From NCBI GenBank assembly GCA_963810905.1, contig CAWEPG010000008.1:62001-126000 (forward strand): a DNA stretch of 64,000 nucleotides, read 5' to 3'. Below, piece after piece: positions 1 to 8,709 of this stretch; position 1 is the stretch's first letter, and each line of letters starts with the position of its first letter. Position numbers and translations under genes: made by a program. The notes under the pieces are model-generated. The model was not told the DNA's origin and searched no databases. It saw only the letters and a list, made by a program, of their open reading frames with translations. The stretch is from CAWBAT01 sp963810905 (lineage in GTDB: Bacteria; Acidobacteriota; Terriglobia; Versatilivoradales; Versatilivoraceae).

Positions 1-332
1 AATTCGTAACGTGGTCCAAGGCGATATTTGAGCACCACCGCCGTGACAGCAATGCTGTTGAGCCAGAGTGCGACATCATGGCCCTCGTAGCTTGCCAGGT
101 GCTCATAACCGCCCCCCGGACAAATCACGATTGCTGCGCCGTTTATACGGCCATTCGGCGGGCGGTAAAGCGAGATGGAGGGAATGTCTTCGGCTTCTGC
201 CCCCTTTGCGCCGGGGGCGCCGTTGGGCCAAAGAGTCATCGGCCGCGAAGCCTCCTGCTCCGCCTGTAGGCTCGCGAGGAGAAGGCTGGGCAGCAGTACC
301 ATTAATCCGCCGAGGGAACTGGCAATAGTCAT
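1..332 (-). CDS. Secreted alpha/beta hydrolase (esterase-like), N-terminal part only
   Basis: The gene is open to the left edge, so only about 110 N-terminal residues are present. Translation from the ATG at 332 starts with a hydrophobic leader (GGLMVLLPSLLLASL), giving a likely secreted protein. Next comes LWPNGAPGAKG, then a beta-strand and oxyanion-type motif (AAIVICPGGGYEHL), then SYEGHDVALWL and VVLKYRL. This pattern is typical of BD-FAE/acetylxylan-esterase-like alpha/beta hydrolases. The catalytic Ser, Asp and His would lie outside the window. A Shine-Dalgarno-like GGTGAGG precedes the ATG. The family is fairly sure; the substrate is unknown. Confidence 0.8.
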   Translation of the reverse strand, partial: MTIASSLGGLMVLLPSLLLASLQAEQEASRPMTLWPNGAPGAKGAEAEDIPSISLYRPPNGRINGAAIVICPGGGYEHLASYEGHDVALWLNSIAVTAVVLKYRLGPRYE

Positions 333-452
333 CGTGTTACCTCACCTGTTAACCAGCGGGCAGGGCACGGATTCCTGCCTACTGCTTTCCGCCGTCTGGC
401 CACTTGCTTCCTGCACTCTGCCTTCTACTTAGCCGCATCGAATTTCCTATCA

Positions 453-1181
453 TTAGCTGATAAGCCACCTCGCGACGCGGTGCCAGGCCTCGGTCTGAGA
501 TATTGCAAAGCGCAAGGGGAGGGATACCAATACGGCGAAACCGCCCCACAGGCTAATCGGATTGGGGCGGCGTCGGGCCACAAGGTCGTAAATTGGAGCC
601 GCCGCGAGGAATGCGATGAAGATACATGCGATCACCGGTGGGTGCCCCACAGCGATCGGCCAGCGGCTGATAGCCGGCGGCAAAAGGTTAATCATGGCGA
701 GAAGCATCAACCGTTTGTGGGTCTCACTCCGGCGCCGGTTGTAGAGTCCGGCAAACGCAAACACCGTGAAGAACAAGAGGTCCGTCAGCATCACGAGCAA
801 AAACGCGAGTGGATCGCCAGGAAGTGCACCCCGTCTGGCCGCGGGAAACGCGATTACGAGACCCAACCCGATTAACAGGCCGGCGAGACAGGCAGCGGCT
901 ATCCCCAACCGGCGATGGAGGTTCGTATTCCCGCTTGCCACGAGAGCTGTCTGGGTGAGGAAGAGAAGGACCCAACAAGTAAAAACGATTCCATGAACTA
1001 CGACGATGGGAGCCAACGCCGGCATGGTCGCCGGCCTCAAATAAAACGAATGGGCAAACCCGATAAAGATGGTGACGAGAGAAGCGACTGCCATTCCGAC
1101 GTAGAACCAACGGACAGGGCGTCCTCGTGGGAATCCGTCTGGCTGGGAGCTTTTCCCAATTGGAGTCGAGGAGGTATTCAT
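453..1181 (-). CDS. Multi-pass membrane protein of unknown function
   Basis: This 242-residue protein has about six or seven hydrophobic segments, starting with WFYVGMAVASLVTIFIGF. Conserved-looking features include a membrane His in VVVHGIVFTCWVLLFL, a loop motif NTNLHRRLG, and ETHKRLMLLA. The paired His residues next to membrane segments recall haem-binding cytochrome-b-like or DUF2306-like membrane proteins, but I cannot prove haem binding. An AGGA sequence lies 6-9 nt before the ATG. No neighbouring gene suggests a role. Confidence 0.7.
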   Translation of the reverse strand: MNTSSTPIGKSSQPDGFPRGRPVRWFYVGMAVASLVTIFIGFAHSFYLRPATMPALAPIVVVHGIVFTCWVLLFLTQTALVASGNTNLHRRLGIAAACLAGLLIGLGLVIAFPAARRGALPGDPLAFLLVMLTDLLFFTVFAFAGLYNRRRSETHKRLMLLAMINLLPPAISRWPIAVGHPPVIACIFIAFLAAAPIYDLVARRRPNPISLWGGFAVLVSLPLRFAISQTEAWHRVARWLIS

Positions 1182-1254
1182 GGAAATTCCTGGCTCGGAC
1201 CCGTAAGTATAGAAAGGGTATCTGCCGGGGGGGCTATTGTCAAGGGCGCGGGAA

Positions 1255-1300
1255 AGCTTACCCCCCCCTGAAGTCCCCCCTTGGAAACGGGGGGACGATA
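1255..1300. repeat. C/G-run hairpin, copy 1
   Basis: A perfect 8-bp stem (1273-1280 with 1289-1296) has an 8-nt loop. It is preceded by a C-rich lead-in (TTACCCCCCCCTG) that resembles the lead-in of the hairpin at 2878-2906. It lies between the membrane protein gene and the end of the first permease gene, and may act as a repeat or terminator. Confidence 0.5.
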
Positions 1301-1396
1301 AAAGCCCACGAGGAATTTAGAAGACATTCATCGTGGCTACCAGCGGGTCACTAGGTTTATCGTTGCCGGGACCAGCAGACCCGGCTACAGCAAACA

Positions 1397-2650
1397 TCAT
1401 TCATAGCGAAGGGCGACGATCGGGTCGAGGTCGGCAGCTCGCTTGGCCGGGAAAATACCGAAGAAGAGTCCTACCCCAACTGAAACAGCAAAAGCCACAA
1501 CAACCCAAAACACCGAGACTTGAGCGGGCAGAGAAGGAACGAGTCGCTTGACTGTATAGCTGATGATTGCCCCTATAAGAATTCCAATCACTCCTCCGGC
1601 GCCGGTCAAGGTCATGGCCTCAATCAAAAATTGCTGCAATATATCCCGTCGCTGCGCCCCGACGGCTTTGCGAATCCCAATCTCACGCGTTCTTTCCGTG
1701 ACTGATACCAGCATGATGTTCATGACCCCGATCCCTCCCACCAGCAACCCAATGGAGGAGATGAGCAGAGTCAGAATCACAATGGCTCCGGTGAGCTGCT
1801 GCCAGATTGAAGCCAACAGGTCCGGGGACGCGATCTCGAAGTCATTCTCTTCCTTGCTCGGGACCTTTCTTCGACGCCGCAGGATGTCGGTCACCTCGTC
1901 CTGCGCCTTTTGCATCTCGGAGGGGTCTCGTACACTGACGGCAATGAGATGATCTTCGATTTCGGGATAAATTCTGTGAAAGGTGTTGTACGGGATGATG
2001 ACAAATTGATCGACCCCCGGCCCTCCGAACAATCCGGGTTCCCGTTCATACGTCCCGACAACAGTAAACGTATCCCCATTCACACTGATTTCTTTACCCA
2101 TCGGGTCAGTTAAAGGGAACAGGGTATCCACGATCCCCGCACCGATATTGCATACCTTCGCGGCATGTTCATTGTCGAACTCACTGATAAAGCGGCCATC
2201 CCGGACGCTAAATAAGCTAAACACGCGAGCAAAGCTGGGTTCCACGCCTCTGAGAATGGCACTCTCGATTTTTTCATTGCCATATTTTACGAGGTTTGGA
2301 GTTCCCATGAAGACCGCCCGCTGTTGAAATGCGGTGGCCGTCTGGATGGAAGGGCACAATTCTGCGATGGCCCGCGAGTCTTCATAGCGAAGGTATTTTC
2401 GCTGTCGTATTTTCTCGGGAAGCCGGGAAAAGACCAGTGGAGGGATACGAGTGACAAAGAACACGCGGCTCCCAAGTTGATTCACCTTGTCCGCCACCAA
2501 GTTGTTGAGGCCCTGAATGAGGGCGGCTACCGTGATTACAGAAGTGACGCCAATCACGACACCCAGGATGGTAAGGAATGAGCGGAATTTGTTCGTGCGC
2601 ACGGTTTCCCAGGCGATGGAGAGATTTTCACGAACTTGTAAAAGGGGCAT
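1397..2650 (-). CDS. MacB-type ABC transporter permease
   Basis: This 417-residue protein has the MacB layout. A membrane helix near residues 20-45 (FRSFLTILGVVIGVTSVI) is followed by a large extracytoplasmic MacB_PCD domain at about 50-260. An FtsX-type three-helix domain lies at about 290-415, with the typical VTERTREIGIRKAVGA motif and a C-terminal FPAKRAADLDPIVALR. Such permeases work with a separate ATP-binding subunit in export or mechanotransmission. No ATPase gene is adjacent. A paralogous permease lies upstream at 3337-4557 in the same orientation, so the two may form a heterodimer (inference). The N-terminus LSIAWETVRTNKFRSF is standard for the family. Confidence 0.93.
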   Translation of the reverse strand: MPLLQVRENLSIAWETVRTNKFRSFLTILGVVIGVTSVITVAALIQGLNNLVADKVNQLGSRVFFVTRIPPLVFSRLPEKIRQRKYLRYEDSRAIAELCPSIQTATAFQQRAVFMGTPNLVKYGNEKIESAILRGVEPSFARVFSLFSVRDGRFISEFDNEHAAKVCNIGAGIVDTLFPLTDPMGKEISVNGDTFTVVGTYEREPGLFGGPGVDQFVIIPYNTFHRIYPEIEDHLIAVSVRDPSEMQKAQDEVTDILRRRRKVPSKEENDFEIASPDLLASIWQQLTGAIVILTLLISSIGLLVGGIGVMNIMLVSVTERTREIGIRKAVGAQRRDILQQFLIEAMTLTGAGGVIGILIGAIISYTVKRLVPSLPAQVSVFWVVVAFAVSVGVGLFFGIFPAKRAADLDPIVALRYE

Positions 2651-2877
2651 GGGGGATGGAGTCTTTTCCTTGAGCTGGGGCCGCCAAATACTTCTGAGGC
2701 AGCGCCGTCTCTATTTTGAAGAGGATCAAGCGAAGAATAAAGAGTATTCATGTTTGCGGCTTGGAGTCAGAGTTTCGAACAGGTCTCCTTTTGAGGAGAG
2801 ATAGGGCGTTAGCCATCAGGAGGGGTCATTTCAGGCTGAGTACGAGCAGACTATTGGCGCTATTCGTCATAAGCTAA

Positions 2878-2906
2878 CCCACCCCTGCACCCCTCCGACG
2901 GAGGGG
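2878..2906. repeat. C/G-run hairpin, copy 2
   Basis: CCCCTCCG at 2890-2897 pairs perfectly with CGGAGGGG at 2899-2906 around a single A. The lead-in TAACCCACCCCTG matches the lead-in of the hairpin at 1255-1300, so both look like members of one dispersed intergenic family. Confidence 0.5.
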
Positions 2907-3142
2907 AATATGAACAAGTTCCCTTCTGGGAGAGGTCAGCAGCAAAACTGCAGTTGAAGTCCTCTTCGCAGCAATCCGATTTACCATTGGTCAATTACCA
3001 TTTGCCATTTTTCATTTAAGCTTCTCAATGGAAAATGAGAAATGAACAGTCAACAATGATAAATGAGTCTTTTTTAGAGGTTCCCCTCACCCCCGTCCCC
3101 TCTCCCGCGCTGGGGCGACTGGAGCCGAGATTCATAATTATG

Positions 3143-3219
3143 GGAGCGGACGGTGCTCATAGAGCGCCGCTCCAAGGTGGAGCGGGTACGTGGGACCGTT
3201 GTCCCCTTGTGCACGCTCC
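3143..3219. repeat. REP-like palindromic element, copy 1
   Basis: An 8-bp perfect stem, CCGCTCCA (3167-3174) with TGGAGCGG (3178-3185), is followed by a second imperfect palindrome, GGAGCGGGT to TGCACGCTCC. The second encloses the core ACGTGGGACCG (3188-3198). The same core and flanking palindrome, inverted, occur at 12601-12669. It lies just downstream of the permease gene ending at 3337. Confidence 0.55.
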
Positions 3220-3336
3220 AACTGGCCTGGAGGGCCGAGTTCCACGAGGCCGTGTCTTTCTTTGGCGTCGCAGAGCTCCGCCCTCCACCAGCGGCAGTCA
3301 CCAGCCAAGAGTCTTTTAGACTGATTCCTCTCCACT

Positions 3337-4557
3337 CTATTCCCGGCGCAAGGCTTCGATAGGATCCAATGCCGCAGCCTTCCTTGCGGGATAAAGTCCG
3401 AAGAAAATTCCGATCAGGGTCGACAGAACAAAGCCAATCGCTGCAACCCAGAGCTGCACTCGGGCCGGAAACGGTGTGAACTGGCGGACCGCCAGGGCCA
3501 GGGCAAATCCCAATATTATACCAATGGCTCCGCCGACAATGCATTGGACAAGCGCTTCGAGAAGGAACTGGAACAAAATGTCGCGTCGTGTGGCTCCAAC
3601 AGCACGCCGGATACCGATCTCTTTAGTCCTCTCGGTCACCGTTACGAGCATGATATTCATGATGACAATACCTCCCACGACGGAAGCGACCGAAGAGATC
3701 ATAATAAAGATCATGAAAAACGCCGAGCTGATGCTGGACCAGAGGGACAAGAAAGTGTCAGAGGTTGAGATATAGAATGAGTCGGGGCTGTCATAGGCGA
3801 CATGGCGGCGTCCGCGCAGAATCGTTCTGGCCTGGGCTATAGCAGAATCGATTCGGGTGCTGTCGTATGCTTTTACTTGAAGAATCAGACTGCGCCGAGA
3901 ACCGAATTGCTTCAAGAATGCGCTCAAGGGGGTCAGGACAAAGTTATCCTGACTTTGCCCGAGCACATTTCCAATCCTTTCGGCCATACCCACAACACGG
4001 TATTCCTCGGCATCGATTCGAATCAGTTTGTCTAAGGCATTGACCTGGCCAAAGAGCTGGTCGATCACATCACGCCCGAGGACGCACACGTTCCGGGCGC
4101 TGGCTTCTTCGAAGGGCGAGAGGTACCTACCGTATTCGATACTGACGGTGCCAATTTCCGCCATATTGGCCGTGACTCCCCGGATGCTCACATCGGTTAG
4201 GGACTCGTTCTCATATTTGACCGTAGAGGTGGCAGTAATTTGGGTGCCTACCGCGGCGCATTCCGCACAGAGAGTTCGAAGGGCATCCATGTCATCGAAG
4301 AGGATATCCTTGTTACGCTGGGCACGACTGAATTCCTCAAAATCTGTTACTAACAAGGGGGTCTTCGATATTTGAAAAACATTGGTTCCCAGATTCACTA
4401 CTTTTTCTTCGACATATAGGTTCGCACCTTGGACAATGGTCATGACGAGAATCAGCGTCATGACTCCAATGATGAGGCCAAGAAGGGTGAGAAACGAGCG
4501 GAGCTTATTGGCTTGGATGGAGCTTAAAGAAATGCTGATCGCTTCGCCGATGTTCAT
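3337..4557 (-). CDS. MacB-type ABC transporter permease
   Basis: This 406-residue paralogue of the neighbouring permease shares its domain order. It has an N-terminal helix (LRSFLTLLGLIIGVMTLI), a periplasmic MacB_PCD domain at about 45-250, and FtsX helices at about 280-400. It carries the characteristic VTERTKEIGIRRAVGA and YPARKAAALDPIEALR motifs. It starts at the ATG at 4557, a short distance downstream of ribF on the same strand. The ATP-binding partner is not in the window. The family is sure; the transported substrate is unknown. Confidence 0.93.
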   Translation of the reverse strand: MNIGEAISISLSSIQANKLRSFLTLLGLIIGVMTLILVMTIVQGANLYVEEKVVNLGTNVFQISKTPLLVTDFEEFSRAQRNKDILFDDMDALRTLCAECAAVGTQITATSTVKYENESLTDVSIRGVTANMAEIGTVSIEYGRYLSPFEEASARNVCVLGRDVIDQLFGQVNALDKLIRIDAEEYRVVGMAERIGNVLGQSQDNFVLTPLSAFLKQFGSRRSLILQVKAYDSTRIDSAIAQARTILRGRRHVAYDSPDSFYISTSDTFLSLWSSISSAFFMIFIMISSVASVVGGIVIMNIMLVTVTERTKEIGIRRAVGATRRDILFQFLLEALVQCIVGGAIGIILGFALALAVRQFTPFPARVQLWVAAIGFVLSTLIGIFFGLYPARKAAALDPIEALRRE

Positions 4558-4592
4558 TAGAGGCTCGTTTGATCAGGAATGAGGGGAGGGAA

Positions 4593-5558
4593 TCAGGTCG
4601 GTTTTAAGTTGCTCAGGCGGCTTTTCCGAAAATACTCCAGCCGTTCAAAAAAACGGATTGCCCGACGGACATCTCTTCCAATTTGCTCTTTCAGTGCTTC
4701 GGTCGAATGGAATTTCATTTCATCCCGGAGGCGATGAAGAAACGCAATCTCCATGGAGAGAGGGGCTTCCTCGAGAGGATGTTGAATCAAGTGGGTTTCA
4801 ATGCGGAGCGTTTTCCCGGCCACCGTTGGGCGCATCCCAATATTGGTCACCGCAGGATATTCTTTCCCATGGATCGTCACTTGGGTCACATAGACTCCAA
4901 TCCTGGGGAGAATCTCATTCTCGGGGTTTAGGTTCAGGGTAGGGTATAAATGTTTCTGTCCAATTCCGTCCCCCTGAACAATGGCACCACTCATGCGATA
5001 GTATCTGCCCAGTAACCGGTTTGCCATGCTGATTTTCCCGGATTGGATCAGTTGCCGGATCCATGTGCTGCTGACCCGATTCCCTCTCACTGACACAGGT
5101 TCGATAATCTCTAAGGTGTAATCGAGTTCATGGCTTAAGCGTTCAAGCAATGCAACGTTGCCGGATCGCTTGTGCCCGAAAACAAAATTCTGTCCAACCA
5201 ATATGTACTTGGCATGCAATGCGCCCGCGAGGATTTCCCGGATAAACGATTCCCCGCTCATTTCTGAAAAAGCCAAGTCGAACTTAAGGTTCAAAAGATA
5301 ATCGATTCCCATTTCTCCGATCCGCTTAATCTTATCTTCCTGCAGCAGGATCGATTTTGGAGATTTTTCAGGATGAAGAATCTGGAGAGGATGTGGAGTA
5401 AAGGTGACAAGAACAGTACGGGTTCCTGACCGACGAGCGATTGTAACAAGATTCTTGAGAACCTCTCGATGTCCCATATGAAGACCATCGAAGTTACCGA
5501 TGGTGACCGTGGTAGGAATGGAAGCAGGGAAATCCTTGTAATCGTGAATCGTCTTCAT
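4593..5558 (-). CDS. ribF: Bifunctional riboflavin kinase / FAD synthetase
   Basis: This 321-residue protein, the usual RibF length, converts riboflavin to FMN and then FAD. The N-terminal nucleotidyltransferase domain shows GNFDGLHMGHREVL (HxGH motif) and SSTWIRQLIQSG. The C-terminal flavokinase domain shows VQGDGIGQKHLYPTLNL, containing the PTxNL motif, followed by RIGVYVTQV and METHLI-type strands. It starts at the ATG at 5558. The downstream permeases are on the same strand but functionally unrelated. Confidence 0.96.
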   Translation of the reverse strand: MKTIHDYKDFPASIPTTVTIGNFDGLHMGHREVLKNLVTIARRSGTRTVLVTFTPHPLQILHPEKSPKSILLQEDKIKRIGEMGIDYLLNLKFDLAFSEMSGESFIREILAGALHAKYILVGQNFVFGHKRSGNVALLERLSHELDYTLEIIEPVSVRGNRVSSTWIRQLIQSGKISMANRLLGRYYRMSGAIVQGDGIGQKHLYPTLNLNPENEILPRIGVYVTQVTIHGKEYPAVTNIGMRPTVAGKTLRIETHLIQHPLEEAPLSMEIAFLHRLRDEMKFHSTEALKEQIGRDVRRAIRFFERLEYFRKSRLSNLKPT

Positions 5559-5768
5559 TATTGATTATTGAGTCAACTATTCCCAGAGTTAGGATTTCCA
5601 GCGGGCCAAGAAAGAAGCCAAGCCGTCAAGCGCCGGAAATTATAGCTCAAATGAGGATGTAAAATCGCCGAAATTGACGTTGGAGCAGTGTTTGAGGAGC
5701 AACGAGGGGGAAACAAAGGAAGCCGAACTCGATTAGTGAAATCACGTAAAGAAACCAGAAGAGGTTGG

Positions 5769-6014
5769 CTATTCGGAGCGTACAACCTTTTTGGGGGGAT
5801 TCTGGTAGCTATCGTGGCACTTGCTGCAAAGGATTAGCGCCTCACCGGTTAAGTTGTAGTTTAGATAGAGGCTGGCTTCGCTCGTGGTTGTTTTGCAAAC
5901 GTAACATCTCACGTCCCGGGGAAGGTCGGTCTGAATCAAAAAAATCGCATTTTGATCCAAGAAGGACTTGATGCTTGAGGTTAGTCTTATTTCAACCGGT
6001 TTGCTGGGGTTCAT
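5769..6014 (-). CDS. Small two-CxxC protein (zinc-ribbon-like)
   Basis: This 81-residue protein starts at the ATG at 6014; a TTG lies one codon upstream. Two pairs of cysteines, CYVC and CSKCH, are about 30 residues apart. That fits a small zinc ribbon; the second pair also reads as CxxCH, so a haem site is an alternative. There is no signal peptide, which favours zinc. It lies 16 bp behind the gene at 6031-6234, so the two probably share a transcript. Function is unknown. Confidence 0.6.
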   Translation of the reverse strand: MNPSKPVEIRLTSSIKSFLDQNAIFLIQTDLPRDVRCYVCKTTTSEASLYLNYNLTGEALILCSKCHDSYQNPPKKVVRSE

Positions 6015-6030
6015 CAAGTGGTTTGTTTAT

Positions 6031-6234
6031 CTAAGCCTTCCTTCTGAGACCGTCAATCTTACGAAAATAATCTTCCGAGCTTATTTCTTTGAACCATCCT
6101 TCTCGCGTTTTCTCGCGATACACAATTCGATCAATTTTATATCTCGGATCCAACTCATGAATCTGAAACAACTGGCTTCCACTGAGCATGTCCTCAAAAG
6201 ACTCGAGGACTCGAAGCATTTTTTCCTTTTGCAT
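6031..6234 (-). CDS. Small charged protein of unknown function
   Basis: This 67-residue, strongly charged, soluble protein begins MQKEKMLRVLESFEDML. It has no recognisable domain. An AGGA sequence lies about 8 nt before the ATG. It sits directly upstream of the small CxxC protein on the same strand. The amino-acid composition looks like a real protein rather than a chance frame, but I do not recognise it. Confidence 0.55.
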   Translation of the reverse strand: MQKEKMLRVLESFEDMLSGSQLFQIHELDPRYKIDRIVYREKTREGWFKEISSEDYFRKIDGLRRKA

Positions 6235-6631
6235 GCAGCGTATCCTAATACAATTTAAGAGTTACCGTAAATGGTATCGAACAGAAGGTCAAAAGACTTC
6301 ATACAGGGTGCAAGACTTTTGCCATCTTCCATAAGAATGAAGTATCTGGATATATCTTATTTAAGAACAGAGGGATCGAAGAATGCCATATCTCTCATTT
6401 GCCACAAGATATTGTCATGGGGATCCTAAAGTACTACATCATATTGAGGTTGTAGTGGGGCAATAAATTTGATCCTTAGAGCCAAGAAAGAGGAAGCCTA
6501 GACAGAAAACAGGTCCGGGACTAGCTTTTCTACTGGCGAAAGTGGAAATCAGATTCCATTAGTAGGCATACAATTTTCCCGATGAGAGGTGTATCTTACC
6601 CGTTGGATTAGGTTTTTCCCTAGGTCTTTAC
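6235..6631. other. Intergenic region, nothing recognised
   Basis: This gap of nearly 400 bp is AT-rich and lacks a convincing gene, tRNA or repeat. Both flanking genes are on the minus strand, so it should hold the promoter of the small gene pair and the 3' end of the DUF1844 transcript, but I cannot point to either. Confidence 0.5.
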
Positions 6632-7042
6632 CTATTTTTTGGTAAGGCTGATGTAAGACATTTTCAAGTCGTAAAGACACTGTTCGAGTAGATGAGACTC
6701 ATCCGGAGTCAAATTCCCTTGAGACTTCTCTTGTAAGATGCCCAGAATATCGATGGTCTGTTTAGCGTTCACGAGATCCTTTTCCGTTTTGCCATTGGCT
6801 GGATTAGGAGCCATGCCGAGTTGTACGAGAGCCGTGGTACTCAAGGAAATGATCAACATTTGGAAATTCATTTCCATCGGTTGATCCTCTCTGTCAGAAG
6901 AAGCTGAGGCAGCAGAAAGGTCGGCCGCAGCGTCTGAAAAGCTTTTCTCAAACTCTTGGGGTTGGGATGGTTCTAGGAGCTCACCATCAGCGCCGAAAAT
7001 TCGTCGATCCGTCACCTTGATGTTATCTTTGTCGTCCGCCAT
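6632..7042 (-). CDS. DUF1844 domain protein
   Basis: This 136-residue protein has a polar N-terminal half (IKVTDRRIFGADGELLE, then an Ala/Ser/Asp-rich linker). The C-terminal half matches DUF1844: NFQMLIISLSTTALVQLGM, then KQTIDILGILQEKSQGNLT and LLEQCLYDLKMSYI. The family is widespread in Acidobacteriota, Planctomycetes and Deltaproteobacteria and has no settled function. GGAGGG lies 5 nt before the ATG, a strong ribosome site. Confidence 0.9.
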   Translation of the reverse strand: MADDKDNIKVTDRRIFGADGELLEPSQPQEFEKSFSDAAADLSAASASSDREDQPMEMNFQMLIISLSTTALVQLGMAPNPANGKTEKDLVNAKQTIDILGILQEKSQGNLTPDESHLLEQCLYDLKMSYISLTKK

Positions 7043-7347
7043 GAAATCCCTCCAATAGGCAATGAGTCAATTTGCAAAACGCAGTTTATCCATGTCGGGG
7101 GTGGTCGGCCATAAAATTCTAGTTGGAGTCATGGATTGTTCATCTCTTTTGAAACGCGAAGGCATTGACTCCCCCAATTCAATTTTTCCTGCTATTTGCA
7201 ATGACAGCTGACGGATCTTGGAAAAGCCGTCAGGCGAGATTGGAGCATTGGGAAAGCTCACAGCCTACGAAATTGTAGGCATGAAGCATTCTCAATGCTT
7301 CATCACCGGCTCGGCGTTGAAGACGCCGCATTCATGAATAACAGCAC
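7043..7347. other. Intergenic region with triple hairpin
   Basis: No gene is supported between the DUF1844 gene and the Gfo/Idh/MocA gene. The only structure is the group of three adjacent hairpins at 7263-7328. A 64-codon open frame at 7067-7261 has no ribosome site or recognisable content and was not accepted. Confidence 0.6.
7263..7328. repeat. Three consecutive perfect hairpins
   Basis: Stem 1 is GCCTAC (7263-7268) with GTAGGC (7275-7280). Stem 2 is a perfect 10-bp arm, 7281-7290 with 7294-7303, around a 3-nt loop. Stem 3 is CGGCGT (7312-7317) with ACGCCG (7323-7328). The group starts about 20 nt past the stop codon of the oxidoreductase gene, so it would form at the 3' end of that transcript. 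It could be a terminator or a repeat element. Confidence 0.65.
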
Positions 7348-8709
7348 CTAGGTTGGAAGCTTCCAGGGAGCTCGGTAGGGTTTGGAAACATATTTTTGGG
7401 CCTCAGCATCGCCAATGATTTTTTCATTTTCAACGTCCCAATTGACCTGGCGTCCGAGGCGGAAGGCAATATTTCCAAGGTGGCAAGCAATCATCGAGTT
7501 GTGGCCGATCTCCACATCTGAATTCGGGTGCTTGCGGGTTCGCATGCAGTCATAGAAATTCTGGACATGGAGGAAGTGGTAATCCTCCCTTCCAGCGCTT
7601 TGGAGAGGTAAGCCAATCGACTTGTAAACGCGGACTTTCTTGTCGATCTTGTCCGTCTCGGCAAAAACCTGCCAACCATCACGGTCGACGACAAGGACAC
7701 CTAGTTCGCCGTGAAACGCAACTCCATGCTCTCGCTCTTCCGGTCCCCGCCCCACACCCAACGCATGCTCCCAAATCATCGTGAATTCCGGGAAGGCCCA
7801 AAGAACTTGCTGGGTATCCGGAGTCTCCATGGCGTCGTGGGGATAGCCGAATTTTCCGCCGTATGAGTATGCTGAGCTGGGGGCTTTGATTCCCATCCCC
7901 CAATTGGCAATATCGATCATATGGGCTCCCCAGTCGGTCATCAATCCGCCGGCGTAATCCCAGTACCACCTAAAGGTAAAGATGAAATGATTGGGATTAA
8001 AGGGACGTTTAGGAGCGGGCCCCAGCCACATATCGTAGTCCACCCCTTCTGGAACTGGGCCATCCGGGAGCACCGGAGTTTCCCCTTTCCAGTCAAGGTA
8101 GGCCCAGGCCCGGACTAACCGGATTCTTCCTAATTTCCCGCTTTTCACATAATCAATCGCCATCTGATAGTGAGTAGCGCTCCGCTGTTGGGTTCCCATT
8201 TGCACGACTCGGTTGTATTTTCTGGCGACATCCACCATGACTCGCCCTTCGGCAATTGTCAGAGAAAGCGGTTTTTCGACATAAACATCTTTTCCCGCCT
8301 GGCAGGCCATGACCATTGGCAGAGCGTGCCAATGATCCGGAGTGGATACAACGACGGCGTCGAGGTCTTTCATCTCCAGCACCTTGCGAAAATCTCGGGT
8401 TATGAGCGCTGGTTTTTGAGAGGCCGGCTCCAAGACCTCCTTCACGGTCTTTGCGGCTTGCGAATCATCGACGTCACAGATAGCGATACATTCGACATTC
8501 TTCACTCGCAACGAGTCACGTAAATCCCCCCGTCCCATACCCCCGCAACCGATCTGGGCGATCCTTATCCGATCGTTTGCTCCGATGATCTTTGATGCCG
8601 ATGCACTAGTCTGTGCCTTGTAAGGTTTGGCCGCCAATAGCGCCGAGCTGGCTGCGCTTCCGAGGGCAATCGATTCCTGGAGAAACTTCCGTCTCGATTT
8701 ATTCTTCAT
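7348..8709 (-). CDS. Gfo/Idh/MocA family oxidoreductase, Tat-exported
   Basis: This 453-residue protein begins with a twin-arginine signal (SRRKFLQESIALGSAASSALL), so it should be exported folded with its cofactor. The Rossmann motif is IAQIGCGGMGRGDLRDS at about residues 50-65. The family's EKPLSLTIAEG motif follows at about 145, with a C-terminal GFO_IDH_MocA domain (RWYWDYAGGLMTDWGAHMID). These enzymes use NAD(P) to oxidise sugars, inositols or related alcohols; secreted members are common in Planctomycetes, Acidobacteriota and Bacteroidetes. The substrate is unknown. GGAGAG-type ribosome site precedes the ATG. Confidence 0.93.
   Translation of the reverse strand: MKNKSRRKFLQESIALGSAASSALLAAKPYKAQTSASASKIIGANDRIRIAQIGCGGMGRGDLRDSLRVKNVECIAICDVDDSQAAKTVKEVLEPASQKPALITRDFRKVLEMKDLDAVVVSTPDHWHALPMVMACQAGKDVYVEKPLSLTIAEGRVMVDVARKYNRVVQMGTQQRSATHYQMAIDYVKSGKLGRIRLVRAWAYLDWKGETPVLPDGPVPEGVDYDMWLGPAPKRPFNPNHFIFTFRWYWDYAGGLMTDWGAHMIDIANWGMGIKAPSSAYSYGGKFGYPHDAMETPDTQQVLWAFPEFTMIWEHALGVGRGPEEREHGVAFHGELGVLVVDRDGWQVFAETDKIDKKVRVYKSIGLPLQSAGREDYHFLHVQNFYDCMRTRKHPNSDVEIGHNSMIACHLGNIAFRLGRQVNWDVENEKIIGDAEAQKYVSKPYRAPWKLPT

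Larger units (their letters stand above)
2651..3336. other. Intergenic region with repeat debris
   Basis: This 686-bp gap between two permease genes holds no convincing gene. It contains the C/G hairpin at 2890-2906, AT-rich stretches built from CATTTACCATTT-like units near 2980-3065, a C-rich run at 3083-3110 and the REP-like palindrome at 3143-3219. It looks like a collecting site for short dispersed repeats. Confidence 0.6.

Noticed and set aside
7067..7261. 64-codon minus-strand frame between the DUF1844 and oxidoreductase genes
   Set aside because: No ribosome site, no recognisable composition or domain.
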